A stretch of 64,000 nucleotides of DNA from Oceanococcus sp041619555 (GCA_041619555.1 JBFKDQ010000007.1:1-64000), one strand, 5' to 3'; positions 16,466-25,715 are shown, counted from the stretch's first letter. Program-made: numbers and translations. Notes: a model not told the origin generated them from the sequence alone.

Positions 16466-17460
16466 CAATTTGGTCCTTGAATCCGGTGTGCAGCGCGCAG
16501 TTCCCGCTCCAGAACGCGCATGCCTTGTTGCAATGAAATGGCCGGGGCATACCCCAGAACCTCGCGGGCGCGGGCACAGGACACTTTGTGCCGACGCATC
16601 AGAAATCGGATGGCCGCCGGCCTGGCCGGTGAAGGCTGGCCCAGCCTCGGCAGCACGACATCCATCAAGCCCACCAGCGCGAGCACCAGCGCACTGGGCA
16701 GGACCGGCACCCAGGATCGCCCCAGCATGCGCAGATGAAAGGCAAAGAACTCACGACATGAGGTGGCCTGATCATCGGTGATATTGAACACCTCGCCGCA
16801 GCGGTCCTGCGCATGCGCCAGCAGGATGCCATCGATGAGATTGTCGACATGCACATGATTGATCAGCCCGCGCCCCATCATCGGCAGAACGAACTGATGC
16901 CTCTGCATCATCTGCAATGGTCGCAGAACCCAGGGCACGCTGCCGGCGCCATACACATCACCGGGCCGAATCACGATCACGCCCAAGCCCCGCTCCGGGA
17001 CATTGTATTGCAGGGCGATCCGCTCGCTGCTCAGCTTGGTCTCGTTGTAAAGGTTGCCGGCGACATTGAAAGGCCCGTCCTCGGTCACCTCGGAGGGGTA
17101 GTCGAAACCGTAGACCATGATCGACGACAGATGAATCAGCCGCCTGACCCCGGCGCGCCGCGCGGCCTCGCACACCGCTCGGGTGCCTTGATTATTGACC
17201 CGCTCATACAGCGCAGCAGGGCCGTCTTCGGCCACCACGGCGGCGGCGTGAAAAACCAGATCAACCCCCGCGAACAAGGCGTCCAGGGCCTGCGCATCGG
17301 TCACGTCGCCCTGCCGTGCATCCACACCCTGCGCCAGCAGCGGGGCAAGCGCGGCCTCCGCAAGATCCAGACCACGCACGCTCCAGCCCAGCGCCTGGGC
17401 GCGCTCGGCCATGCGGCGGCCGATGAACCCACCGATGCCGGTGATGGCGATTGTGATCAT
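16465..17460 (-). CDS. NAD(P)-dependent epimerase/dehydratase-like extended SDR (3-beta-HSD type)
   Basis: A 331-residue extended short-chain dehydrogenase. The nucleotide-binding motif GIGGFIG is at 8-14, HAAAVV follows at 71-76, the catalytic Ser is in HLSSIMVYG, and Tyr138/Lys142 form YxxxK in YNETK. The C-terminal part resembles the 3-beta-hydroxysteroid dehydrogenase/epimerase group. Substrates in this group range from sugar nucleotides to sterols, and the sequence alone does not separate them. It is translationally coupled to the downstream MBL hydrolase, suggesting sequential steps on the same compound. Confidence 0.9.
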   Translation of the reverse strand: MITIAITGIGGFIGRRMAERAQALGWSVRGLDLAEAALAPLLAQGVDARQGDVTDAQALDALFAGVDLVFHAAAVVAEDGPAALYERVNNQGTRAVCEAARRAGVRRLIHLSSIMVYGFDYPSEVTEDGPFNVAGNLYNETKLSSERIALQYNVPERGLGVIVIRPGDVYGAGSVPWVLRPLQMMQRHQFVLPMMGRGLINHVHVDNLIDGILLAHAQDRCGEVFNITDDQATSCREFFAFHLRMLGRSWVPVLPSALVLALVGLMDVVLPRLGQPSPARPAAIRFLMRRHKVSCARAREVLGYAPAISLQQGMRVLERELRAAHRIQGPN

Positions 17461-17546
17461 GTCAGATTACCCGGACGCCTGAGCGTCAATGCGTGGCGGA
17501 CCCGGCCACCGCATTCGCCGCACAGCTGCGGCGCTGCGAACAACCA

Positions 17547-17564
17547 CCGGGCCGGATGGCCCGG
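17547..17564 (-). terminator. GC hairpin after the aldehyde dehydrogenase gene
   Basis: CCGGGCC and GGCCCGG form a perfect 7-bp stem with a GGAT loop, 16 bases beyond the stop of the minus-strand aldehyde dehydrogenase. It lacks a U-tract, like the hairpins at 4201 and 7686. Confidence 0.45.
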
Positions 17565-17580
17565 CCTTCCGCGCTTGCGA

Positions 17581-19020
17581 TCAGGACTTGATGCGCAACA
17601 GGAAATTGAACACCCAGGTGGCCAACCCACGATACGGTGGCCGCAGGAATTTCATCGCGCTGAACGGCGCCTGATAGAAAACCGGCCGCAACTTGGAGAA
17701 GGTCAGGAAACCATCACGGCCATGGTAATGGCCCATGCCACTGGCGCCGACCCCACCAAACGGCAGATCATGCTGACCGACATGGAACAGGGCATCGTTC
17801 ACCGTCACCCCGCCCGACATGGTGCGGCTGATGTAGTGCTGCACCAGTTTGCGATCCTTCGAGAACGGATAAAACGCCAGTGGCCGGTCATGCGCGTTGA
17901 TGTAACGAATCACCTCATCCGGCTCCTCGTAGGTCATCACCATCAACAAAGGGCCAAAGGTCTCGCGTTGCCGAATCGTCATGTCCGGCGTGGTGTCCAG
18001 AACCAGATGCAGCGGCAATTTGCGGGTCGCCGGATCGGCGTCCTGCGTGCCCAGATTGATCACCGTGCCGCCCTTGCTGCGGGCATCCTCCAGGGTGTCC
18101 TGCAGACGTTTGAAGGAGCGATCATCGATGATCGAGGTGTAATCCACATGCTGGATGTCCGGGCAATGCTCGGCGACATAGGCTTTCGCCAGTTCGACAA
18201 AGCGCTCTTTCTGGCTGGCGTGCACGAACACGTAATCGACGTTGGTGCAGATCTGGCCGGTATTGAACTGCTTCACGAACATGATTCTGCCGACCGCGGT
18301 CTCGAGCGGAAACTCGGGGTCGATCACCGCCGGTGACTTGCCACCCAGTTCCAGCACCACCGGCGTGAGATTCTTGGCCGCCGCCGCCATCACCGCCCGC
18401 CCGGTCTGTCCCGAACCGGTAAACAGCAGAAGGTCAAACGGAATTTGCGAGAATTCAATGCCGACGCCACCGGTTTCTTCAAAGAAGGCCAGCTTGTCAG
18501 CGGCGAAATATTTTGGCGAAAGCTCGCAGAGCAACTGGCTCAAGGCGCGCGAATTTTCCGACATCTTGACCATCGCCCGATTGCCGGCGGCGAATGCCGC
18601 AGCCAGGGGCACGAAGCTCAGATTGACCGGAAAGTTCCAGGGCACAATGATGCCGACCACGCCCAGCGGCTGCGGAATGACGCGATTGCGTGCACCTGGA
18701 TACATGCCCAGATCCACATGGCGCTTCTGCGGGCGCGTCCATTTCTTCAGATTCTTGATGCTGTCATTGATCGCGTCCACCACCGCGATCATGTCGGCAA
18801 ACAGGCTCTCGTGGCGCGAACGATTACCGTAATCCTGGCTGATCGCATCCAGGATCGCATCCTTGTTGTCCACCAGCAGCTGCTTGAGGTTCTGCAAATC
18901 CTCCTTGCGCTGTTGCAACGTCGGCTCGGGATCAGCCAGATAGGCAGTCCTTTGCTGCTTGAAGCAGGCATTGAGCACTGCGGCGGTATCGTCCTGGAAT
19001 AATTTTTCAACTGCAGTCAT
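17581..19020 (-). CDS. Coniferyl-type aldehyde dehydrogenase
   Basis: A 479-residue NAD(P)-dependent aldehyde dehydrogenase. The oxyanion motif PWNFPVNL is at 127-134, the general base Glu224 is in LELGGKSP, and the nucleophile Cys258 is in NTGQICTN. Its compact length and C-terminal hydrophobic tail (FNFLLRIKS) resemble the CalB/coniferyl and fatty aldehyde dehydrogenase branch, where the tail can contact membrane. It oxidises an aldehyde to the acid. The ATG at 19020 has a GGAG ribosome-binding sequence. It stands alone, preceded by a 500-base region containing tandem repeats. Confidence 0.93.
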   Translation of the reverse strand: MTAVEKLFQDDTAAVLNACFKQQRTAYLADPEPTLQQRKEDLQNLKQLLVDNKDAILDAISQDYGNRSRHESLFADMIAVVDAINDSIKNLKKWTRPQKRHVDLGMYPGARNRVIPQPLGVVGIIVPWNFPVNLSFVPLAAAFAAGNRAMVKMSENSRALSQLLCELSPKYFAADKLAFFEETGGVGIEFSQIPFDLLLFTGSGQTGRAVMAAAAKNLTPVVLELGGKSPAVIDPEFPLETAVGRIMFVKQFNTGQICTNVDYVFVHASQKERFVELAKAYVAEHCPDIQHVDYTSIIDDRSFKRLQDTLEDARSKGGTVINLGTQDADPATRKLPLHLVLDTTPDMTIRQRETFGPLLMVMTYEEPDEVIRYINAHDRPLAFYPFSKDRKLVQHYISRTMSGGVTVNDALFHVGQHDLPFGGVGASGMGHYHGRDGFLTFSKLRPVFYQAPFSAMKFLRPPYRGLATWVFNFLLRIKS

Positions 19021-19533
19021 CTTGCTCTCCTGCGCCGGCCCCTGAATGCCCGCCGGCGGAATGATCTGAATATGATAGCACCCGGGTGTGCACGTCACCT
19101 GCAGATGGCGCAGAGAAGAGCGGCTCGCGCAGAGGAGACTGAGAAAAAGCCGTTCTCGCGAAGAACGCAATGGGCGCCAAGAAGAAGAAACCACTGGCTT
19201 TCATTGCGGACTGCGCGCGCGTTGCGAGAGCCCGCTTTTACTTCAATGAGCCAACGGCGGCTCGCGCAGAGGGCGCTGAGAAAAGCGCTTCTCGCGAAGC
19301 GCGCCAAAAGCGCCAAGGACAAGTCGTACTGGCCATTCTTTGCGGGCTCTGCGCGCTTTGCGAGAGCCCGCTTTTGCGTCATTCAGCCACAGCGGCTCGC
19401 GCAGGGAACGCTGAGAAAAGCGCTTCTCGCCAAGAACGCGAAGAGCCCAAGGTAATAAACCTGACTTTTTTCGCTCGCTTTGCGAGGGCAATGCTTTGCC
19501 TTACATCACCCTGCAAAGGCTCGCCACAGCCGA
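19021..19533. repeat. Three imperfect tandem repeats of about 136 bp in an intergenic region
   Basis: Copies begin with CGGCTCGCGCAG at 19121, 19258 and 19393, so the period is 137 and then 135 bases; the third copy decays after about 19500. Each unit has a GAGAAAA block, then a small hairpin (GCGCTTC-TCGC-GAAGCGC in unit 2), then in unit 2 a perfect 9-bp stem GCGGGCTCT/AGAGCCCGC with a 12-base loop. Open frames across it encode only Arg/Ala/Leu-rich repeats and are not genes. It resembles the short 'GCG-CTTTGCG' palindromic repeats scattered through many bacterial genomes. It lies between two minus-strand genes. Confidence 0.8.
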
Positions 19534-21126
19534 TCAGGAACGCGGGTGCGCATTGCCGATCAGCGGCAGTTTCACCGTCGCTTCGACATTCACCGGCGTG
19601 GGCAGGTCGGAGCCGGACCCGGGATACTGGCCGCTATGCGATGGCATCAACATCAGCGCGAGCCGATCACCGGAATTCAGACGGACACTCACACCGGCCA
19701 GTTCGTCCTGGAAATGACCATAGCCCCGATACGGCGTCAGCTGATTCATGATCGGCTGGTAGCTGGCACCGCCATCACTGCTGCGCCCCAGAGCAACGAA
19801 AAGGATGGGGTCGCCCTGCCCGGCCACACCCAATGCGGGATCGGTGATGCTGATCTCAATCGAGGGAATGCCGACCAGCAGGTCGCCTTCCGGCCCCACT
19901 TCCAGGCCCAGATCCAGGCTCACCGCACCCAGCACATTGTCCTGCAACTCATGCAGCAACAGATTGCTGGTCGCCACGCTGGCGCTGTAGCCGCCATCCG
20001 CGCCGCGTGGTATGTCCTCAAGAATCACGCCCTCATCGCCATCCATGCCGATGTGCATGCAGACCTGCGGCACGAAGCTGGCAGCGCCGGCCTTGCGATA
20101 CAGCTTTTCCTCGAAAAACGCGAACCAGGCGTCGCTCATTTCCATGGTGCCGCAGCGGCTGTGGGCGCCACCGGAATGGCCGGCGGGTTCGGCCATGAAC
20201 CGGACATCACCGCCGAGGGCGCGCAGGCATTCAAAATTGTCGCGGGCTTCGTTCAGATTGAACAGGGTGTCACCCGCACTTTGGGCATACAGCGCATCAA
20301 TGGCGCGCAATGGCCGACCGTTGCCATCGCAGTTGTAGGCCAGCGAATTGCGATACAGCAGCGCCTGCTGCTCGGCGGTCAGCTGATTGGCGGAAAGTCC
20401 CAGCGCCAGGCCCTGATTCACTTCCGGGTCCTGCCCGTTGGCCAGCACATTGCCGCCCACCGACAGCAAGGCCGCCCACTGAGTCTTGAACACCCGGTTC
20501 TGGTACAGGCTGTAGTTGAGATCATGCCAGGTGATCATCGGCGCGATCGCATCCAGGCGATCCTTGGGATCAATGCGGTAGATCAGGTGCTGAAAACCGC
20601 CCCCATAGCTGCCGCCGAAAGCACCCAGCACCGGATCGGCCTCGCCGTTCTCATCGGGTCGCGTCATCACCCAGCCCAGATTTTCTTCCACCCAATCCAG
20701 CACCTGGAGCCAGTCCTGGCCTTCAAAATCCGGATCCAACACCCGAATCAGACCGCCAGAATCACCGTGGCCACGCTCATCCAGACTCAGGATGCCATAT
20801 CCACCGGCGAGCGCCCGCCCTTCGAAGGAGTCGCTGTTTTCGGGACGCTCAGCCGCATTCCGACGGCGACCGCTGTAGCCGTGGCTGTGCAGCAAGAGCG
20901 GATAGGACTGGGCCAGCCGCAACTGCTCCGGCTCATGCACGGTAAACGCGATTGCCGCACCATCGATATCGGACTGCAGGACCACATCGTAACTCTCGCC
21001 CGCCCGGTTTTCCGTCGACCCGCTGCCTGCGGCGCGCGCGTTCAGCGCCTCTTCCTGCCCCCCGCCACAAGCACCAAGAAGCATCGACAGCAGGCCGATC
21101 TGTATGAATTTCTGCAGGTTTTGCAT
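19534..21126 (-). CDS. Secreted lipoprotein alpha/beta hydrolase (CocE/NonD or S15-like)
   Basis: A 530-residue protein with a lipoprotein signal peptide and lipobox LLGAC (Cys20). The hydrolase core follows: LLLHSHGYSG oxyanion region (77-86), LDERGHGDSGG (115-125), and a nucleophile elbow GGSYGG with Ser173. The C-terminal part is beta-rich and resembles the accessory domain of S15/CocE peptidase-esterases. It probably cleaves esters or peptides at the outer membrane or periplasm. The ATG at 21126 has GGAG nine bases upstream; in-frame codons further upstream would destroy the signal peptide. Confidence 0.88.
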   Translation of the reverse strand: MQNLQKFIQIGLLSMLLGACGGGQEEALNARAAGSGSTENRAGESYDVVLQSDIDGAAIAFTVHEPEQLRLAQSYPLLLHSHGYSGRRRNAAERPENSDSFEGRALAGGYGILSLDERGHGDSGGLIRVLDPDFEGQDWLQVLDWVEENLGWVMTRPDENGEADPVLGAFGGSYGGGFQHLIYRIDPKDRLDAIAPMITWHDLNYSLYQNRVFKTQWAALLSVGGNVLANGQDPEVNQGLALGLSANQLTAEQQALLYRNSLAYNCDGNGRPLRAIDALYAQSAGDTLFNLNEARDNFECLRALGGDVRFMAEPAGHSGGAHSRCGTMEMSDAWFAFFEEKLYRKAGAASFVPQVCMHIGMDGDEGVILEDIPRGADGGYSASVATSNLLLHELQDNVLGAVSLDLGLEVGPEGDLLVGIPSIEISITDPALGVAGQGDPILFVALGRSSDGGASYQPIMNQLTPYRGYGHFQDELAGVSVRLNSGDRLALMLMPSHSGQYPGSGSDLPTPVNVEATVKLPLIGNAHPRS

Positions 21127-21431
21127 CACGTTGGGGTCTCCGAAATCTTGCAATGTTCTTGTCCTATGCCGCTCGCCGGGCCGCCACACGCCCGGACCTC
21201 TGTCTCAGGATCAGCAGGTCCGGGCCGGCCACAAGCCGGCTTGCCGGATCAGTTACACGCCCGGCGCCTCGCAATCGTTCCCTGCCAGTTCGCAACACAG
21301 ACGCGCCGATCGGCACCTCATGCCAGCGACAGCGCCGCCGCAGAGCTGACCGCCTTGACATTCCCTTGACCGATTCCGCGGCAGGGTTGCCGACGGCAAT
21401 TCGCCGTAAACAATTGATCGGGATACACAAG
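21127..21431. other. Divergent intergenic region with inverted repeat
   Basis: No gene is seen. CCGGACCT (21192-21199) and AGGTCCGG (21216-21223) form a perfect 8-bp dyad, followed by a second short GCCGGC/GCCGGC pair near 21226-21240. It separates the minus-strand lipoprotein from the plus-strand DUF4332 gene and must contain both promoters, but no clear hexamers stand out. Confidence 0.4.
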
Positions 21432-21836
21432 ATGGCAAAACTGGAAGACATCGAGGGCATTGGTCCCACGTTCGCGAACAAGCTGCGGGCCGCCGGCATC
21501 GCCTCGCAGAAGAAACTGCTGGAAGCCGGCAGCACACCGGCGGGTCGGCGTCGGATTGAAAAGGATACCGGCGTCTCGGGCAAGCTGGTGCTCAAATGGA
21601 TCAATCGCGCAGACCTCGCCCGTGTGCGCGGCGTGGGCGAGGAATATGCCGACCTGCTGGAAGTCGCCGGCGTGGACACCGTGCCCGAGCTGGCCCGCCG
21701 CAATGCCGAAAACCTGCACGCCCGCATGAGCGCGGTGAATGAGTCCCGGCATCTGGTGCGGACGCTGCCGCCTCTGGCCAAGGTGCAGGCCTGGACGACC
21801 CAGGCCAAGGACCTGCCACGCGCCATCCACTACTGA
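21432..21836 (+). CDS. DUF4332 helix-hairpin-helix protein
   Basis: A 134-residue protein built of tandem helix-hairpin-helix modules. LEDIEGIGPTFANKLRAAGI (4-23) and ARVRGVGEEYADLLEVAGV mark two Gly-x-Gly hairpins of the type that contact DNA backbone non-specifically. The arrangement matches DUF4332. No enzymatic residues are visible, so a DNA- or nucleoprotein-binding role is the best guess. It is a single gene, convergent with the HerA-like ATPase, with a hairpin between them. Confidence 0.85.
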   Translation: MAKLEDIEGIGPTFANKLRAAGIASQKKLLEAGSTPAGRRRIEKDTGVSGKLVLKWINRADLARVRGVGEEYADLLEVAGVDTVPELARRNAENLHARMSAVNESRHLVRTLPPLAKVQAWTTQAKDLPRAIHY

Positions 21837-21849
21837 GATCGTCGCGGCC

Positions 21850-21898
21850 GAAACCGAAGCGGGCCCTGGCCAGCCTGGCCATCCTGGCCCGCCGTTTC
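21850..21898. terminator. Possible bidirectional terminator between convergent genes
   Basis: GCGGGCC (21859-21865) pairs with GGCCCGC (21886-21892), and GAAAC/GTTTC extend the stem after an internal loop. It sits between the DUF4332 and HerA-like gene ends. No T-tract is present. Confidence 0.35.
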
Positions 21899-21943
21899 CT
21901 GCCCCAAGCTACGCCACAGCCTGCCGGGTCAGCAAGCCCCGGC

Positions 21944-24325
21944 TCAAGCCGCTGAGGCAAGCAGCGCGGGGCGCCAGCCCAGGGCGATGAAATGAACCTG
22001 GATGTCGGCGCTTTTGGCCCGAATCGAAAGATCTTCGAGTGCCACCGTCTGCGCATCGAAACCCAGTTCCAGGCGATCGACCTCCGCTTCAAACGCTTGT
22101 GCCAGTTCGTCGAGTTGGGCCTTCAGCAACTCGACCCGCTCCTGCGCTCGCCCGACATCCGCCGCCTCCTTGCGAATTCTCCCGGCGCGCCGGGCCGCCG
22201 CCCCGACCCGCCGGACATTGGTGGCGCTGACTGTCTTGCGCCCCATGAAGGCGCCGAGCAGCGCACTGCCGAAAGACAGCGCCGCATCCAGCTTGCTTTG
22301 CTGACTCTGATCTGTTTCGCGCTCGACCGCCTGCTGCGCGCTCAGCAGTCGCCCATTGAGCTTCTCCAGCTTGCTGTCATAACGCTCGCGCAGCACCGCA
22401 ATCGCCGCATCGCGCTTCTCGCTGGCGGCCTGCTGCAGGCGAATGCGGAATTGACCCTCGGACTCACCAGGCGCAGACAGACACTTGAGCTCGGCGCAAC
22501 TTTTCAGGGCCAGAGGCCGGCCATTGCGCACATGCCGGATCAGATCTTTCTGCCAGGAGGCCCTGGGTTTCAGCAGGACGCCTGGACAGGGAGAAAAATG
22601 CGCGCCCGCCAAAGCATCCGGCTGCAGATCATCGACGCTTTCATCCAGCCGTTCGGCCTCATCCCAGTCCAGCGCCACCGGCCCCTCATCGGCGCTGAGT
22701 GCCAGCAACAATCGATCGGAATGCCCAAGCTTGTAGCGTGCGCTGTGATAATCCACATCCAGCGCGGCCAGAAGACAAGGGCGATAAATCACCTCCTGGC
22801 CGGCTTCGGGCTGGCGCCGCAGTGGCAGAAAATACTGTTTCATGCCCGCCGGCAAGGGCGGCGGGGCCTGCTTTACGGCTGCGCGTGACGGCGGCGACGT
22901 GGCGATCGGCTCCGCCGGCTCAGCGGCTGGCGGCACAGCCGGTGTGAGGCGGCGAATCTGCTCGCGCGCTAAAGGGCCGGCCAGATAGGACAGGGCCCAA
23001 CGCGTGGCGAAAGGCTCGGGTCGTGCATCGTGGACGTTGTGCAGCAGAAACCGGCGCTTGCCCAGCCCGGTCAACCAGCGTGACAGCTCGGCCACATCGG
23101 CGCCGCTGGAGCGCAGGCCATCGAGCACCCGCGCACGGTCCTGATCGGTCTGCAGGCGGCCGATGAACCAGGTGCCGGCATTGGACAAGGCCTTGTAATC
23201 CAGATCCACCGGATTCTGAGTGCTCAGCACCAGTCCCAGACCGAAAGCCCGCGCCTGTTTGAGCAAGGTCAACAACAGCAGCTTGCTGGGCGGATTGGCG
23301 GTTGGCGGCAGATAGCCGAAAATCTCGTCCATGTACAACAGCGCACGCAGGCTGCCGGTGCCCGGTTGCGCGCGCATCCAGTTCAGCAACTCGGCGAGTA
23401 ACAGGGTCACCACCGACATGCGCTCTGCATCACTCAGATGCGCGATGTTGACGATCGACAGGCGCGGCTTGCCGCTTCCGGTATACAGAAGGGCCTGGGC
23501 ATCCAGGGGATCGCCTTCGAGCCAGCTGGCGAAGCCCGGCGAGGCCAGCAGATTGTTCAGCCGCATCGCCAGCGCCATGCGATCACGCGGCGGATAGAAA
23601 TCATCCAGCGCCAACACGCCGAAACGCTCGATGCCGGGGCTTTGAATCGCGCCGATCAGGCCGGCCAGATCGACATCCCGCCCGGCCCGCCACTCGCGGT
23701 CGAAAAGCCTGGCCAGCAGGATGTGTTCACGGCTGCTCAAGGGATCGGCGTCAATGCCCAGCAAAGTCAGCAGACCGGTCGTTGCCGCCTGCACCCGCTG
23801 GGCGAAAAGTTCCGGATCCTGGGCCGTGGCCGCGGCCGGACAGCGCAGCGACCCCAGAATGGACAAGGGCCGCCCGGCGGAGCTTCCGGGCGTATAGATG
23901 GCCATGTCCACGGTTTGGGCGAGCCGGCCGATGCGCTCGGGTTCCTGATCCCAGTCGCGCAGACCCTCACGCCAACTGCGGGCTTGCTGGGCGGCAAATT
24001 CATCCAGATCCAGACCTGCGGTGGTGGCGGCCGCAGGATCGACCCAGGGGCGGAAATCAGCAGGCTGCAGGCCTGGAAAATTCAGCAGCAGATTGCCCAG
24101 ATCGCCTTTGGGATCGACCGCGATCACCGGAATTCGGTCAATCGCCGCCTCTTCCAGCAGGCACACGCCCAGTCCCGTCTTGCCGCTGCCAGTCATGCCG
24201 ATGATCACGGCATGGGTGGTCAGGTCCTTGGCGTCATACAACAAAGGTTCGCTGGCGATTTTGCCGCTGTCCGGATCGCAACGCCGCCCGAGATAGAACG
24301 CTCCCAGCTTCTCATAAGCCTTCAT
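21944..24325 (-). CDS. HerA/VirB4-like P-loop ATPase with C-terminal coiled coil
   Basis: A 793-residue ATPase. Walker A is GMTGSGKT (43-50) and Walker B is LLYMDE with Asp333-Glu334. The sensor-like LSTQNPVDLDYKAL (367-380) and GRLQTDQDR (389-397) are typical of the HerA/DUF853 group. After about residue 460 there is a Pro/Ala-rich linker, then a second domain, then a long coiled coil (roughly 610-770) with Gly/Ala-rich stretches. HerA relatives pump DNA or remodel protein complexes; this branch has no settled function. The DUF2780 gene ends 33 bases upstream on the same strand and may be co-transcribed. No NurA nuclease or defence gene is adjacent. Confidence 0.85.
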   Translation of the reverse strand: MKAYEKLGAFYLGRRCDPDSGKIASEPLLYDAKDLTTHAVIIGMTGSGKTGLGVCLLEEAAIDRIPVIAVDPKGDLGNLLLNFPGLQPADFRPWVDPAAATTAGLDLDEFAAQQARSWREGLRDWDQEPERIGRLAQTVDMAIYTPGSSAGRPLSILGSLRCPAAATAQDPELFAQRVQAATTGLLTLLGIDADPLSSREHILLARLFDREWRAGRDVDLAGLIGAIQSPGIERFGVLALDDFYPPRDRMALAMRLNNLLASPGFASWLEGDPLDAQALLYTGSGKPRLSIVNIAHLSDAERMSVVTLLLAELLNWMRAQPGTGSLRALLYMDEIFGYLPPTANPPSKLLLLTLLKQARAFGLGLVLSTQNPVDLDYKALSNAGTWFIGRLQTDQDRARVLDGLRSSGADVAELSRWLTGLGKRRFLLHNVHDARPEPFATRWALSYLAGPLAREQIRRLTPAVPPAAEPAEPIATSPPSRAAVKQAPPPLPAGMKQYFLPLRRQPEAGQEVIYRPCLLAALDVDYHSARYKLGHSDRLLLALSADEGPVALDWDEAERLDESVDDLQPDALAGAHFSPCPGVLLKPRASWQKDLIRHVRNGRPLALKSCAELKCLSAPGESEGQFRIRLQQAASEKRDAAIAVLRERYDSKLEKLNGRLLSAQQAVERETDQSQQSKLDAALSFGSALLGAFMGRKTVSATNVRRVGAAARRAGRIRKEAADVGRAQERVELLKAQLDELAQAFEAEVDRLELGFDAQTVALEDLSIRAKSADIQVHFIALGWRPALLASAA

Positions 24326-24358
24326 GCCCCGCCCCCTTGAGTTTGAACCTGCGCCCGC

Positions 24359-24739
24359 TTACTTGAGCACTTTTTCCAGCAAGGCCTTGATCTGGTCACC
24401 GCCTTCCTGCTGCTGCAGGTAGTTGAGCACCACGGGAATGAACTGGGTGACCATGGACTTGTCCATGCCGAGCTTGGAGAACCCACCGGCCAGTTGCGCC
24501 AGCGCACCCAGTTGTCCGCCACCGAACTTGCCCAGCAGGCCACCGACCGCGCCCATCAGACCGCCGCCCGCCTCCGGCGCCTGCCCGATCAGTTCCCCGG
24601 CATCGGGCACGGCCTGGCGAATCTGCTCGAAATCGCCTCCCAGCTTGTCCTGCGCCAGCTTCAGCAACAGGCCGGCACCGCCCTTGGCCTGATTCTCGTC
24701 GATCCCCAGCTGGGAACTCAAAGCACTGATCAAATTCAT
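24359..24739 (-). CDS. DUF2780-family protein
   Basis: A 126-residue protein starting MNLISALSSQLGI. It has an amphipathic N-terminal helix, a central Gly-rich stretch (GGGLMGAVGGLLGKFGGG, 58-75), and a C-terminal segment ending EKVLK. This is the layout of DUF2780 (VcgC/VcgE-like) and resembles YidB-type proteins. Function is unknown. It sits directly upstream of the HerA-like ATPase on the same strand, so joint transcription is likely. Confidence 0.8.
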   Translation of the reverse strand: MNLISALSSQLGIDENQAKGGAGLLLKLAQDKLGGDFEQIRQAVPDAGELIGQAPEAGGGLMGAVGGLLGKFGGGQLGALAQLAGGFSKLGMDKSMVTQFIPVVLNYLQQQEGGDQIKALLEKVLK

Positions 24740-24854
24740 GTCATTAGCCTCTTTGTGATGGAATACAAGGTCGCCGATCCTCCAGCCCGACGGTGAAGAA
24801 AACGCGATCGATTGTGCATCGCGCCCGTCGCGCAGGGCGCCACGGCAACCTTGT

Positions 24855-25715
24855 TCATGCCTGCACCGCATGCGATTCGCCCGGCTTCCAGCGCGTCAAC
24901 CCGAAGCGCGCGCTGAGCATGCGCCGCAACATCCGCGCCGGCAGCCAGCGCGCCATCACCGGCAGGCTGCGGCTGCCGCGGCCGATGCGCAGCACCTGGC
25001 GGGGTGACTCCGAGTCCAGCTCGGCCAGCAATTGGGCGGCGAACGCGGCCGCCGGTGTTGCCTTGACTTGCGAAGCGCCTGCCCGCGCCATGATGCCATC
25101 GCGAATCGAGGCATACAGGGAATCCGGCCTCAGCCACTGTTCGACACTGGCGGCTGCGGCGGCACCGAAATTCGACTGAATCGCACCGGGCTGCACGGTC
25201 ACGACCTGGATCCCCAGCGGCGCCAGTTCCATCCGCATCGCCTCGGCCACGCAGTGGAGCGCCGCCTTGCTGGCGCAGTAGGCGCCGGCAAACGGGGTGG
25301 TGAGAATGCCGGACACGCTGCCGACATGGACGATCACCGGCCGGGCACTGGCGCGCAGGCAGGGCAGCAGTGTCTGGCTCAGCAGCACCGGCGCGAACAC
25401 GTTGGTTTCAAACTGCGCACGCAATTTGTCGGCGGGAATTTCCAGCATCGGCCCCATCGCCGAAATGCCGGCATTGTGAATCAGCAGATCGATGTGCGCG
25501 TACCCGGCGGCCTGCAGCGCGGCAAGCAGTGCTTGCTGGCTGGCTGCATCATTGACATCCAGCGCCAGCGTTTCACAACCGGCATCGCGCAAGGCCTTCA
25601 GCGACTGCGGCTGGCGGGCCGTAGCGATGACTGTATCGCCACGGCCCGCAAAGGCCGCGGCCAGGGCCTGACCGATGCCGCTGGAACATCCGGTAATCAG
25701 CACCGTGCGCACCAT
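24855..25715 (-). CDS. Short-chain dehydrogenase/reductase
   Basis: A 286-residue classical SDR. The cofactor motif is TGCSSGIG (8-15), NAG is at 81-83, and the catalytic residues are Ser133, Tyr146 and Lys150 (YCASK). The Thr-Ala-Arg sequence after the second strand suggests NADP preference. The C-terminal 40 residues are Arg-rich and hydrophobic, as in membrane-associated retinol- or steroid-type SDRs. The ATG shares one base with the stop of the upstream GST-like gene (TGATG), so they are coupled. Substrate unknown. Confidence 0.92.
   Translation of the reverse strand: MVRTVLITGCSSGIGQALAAAFAGRGDTVIATARQPQSLKALRDAGCETLALDVNDAASQQALLAALQAAGYAHIDLLIHNAGISAMGPMLEIPADKLRAQFETNVFAPVLLSQTLLPCLRASARPVIVHVGSVSGILTTPFAGAYCASKAALHCVAEAMRMELAPLGIQVVTVQPGAIQSNFGAAAAASVEQWLRPDSLYASIRDGIMARAGASQVKATPAAAFAAQLLAELDSESPRQVLRIGRGSRSLPVMARWLPARMLRRMLSARFGLTRWKPGESHAVQA

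Noticed and set aside
19095..19382. 95-codon minus-strand frame inside the tandem repeats
   Set aside because: Its periodic Ala/Arg/Leu sequence follows the DNA repeat and resembles repeat-derived spurious proteins.
19121..19500. Tandem repeats considered as a CRISPR array
   Set aside because: Units of about 136 bp are joined head to tail with no short repeat/unique spacer pattern and no cas gene.
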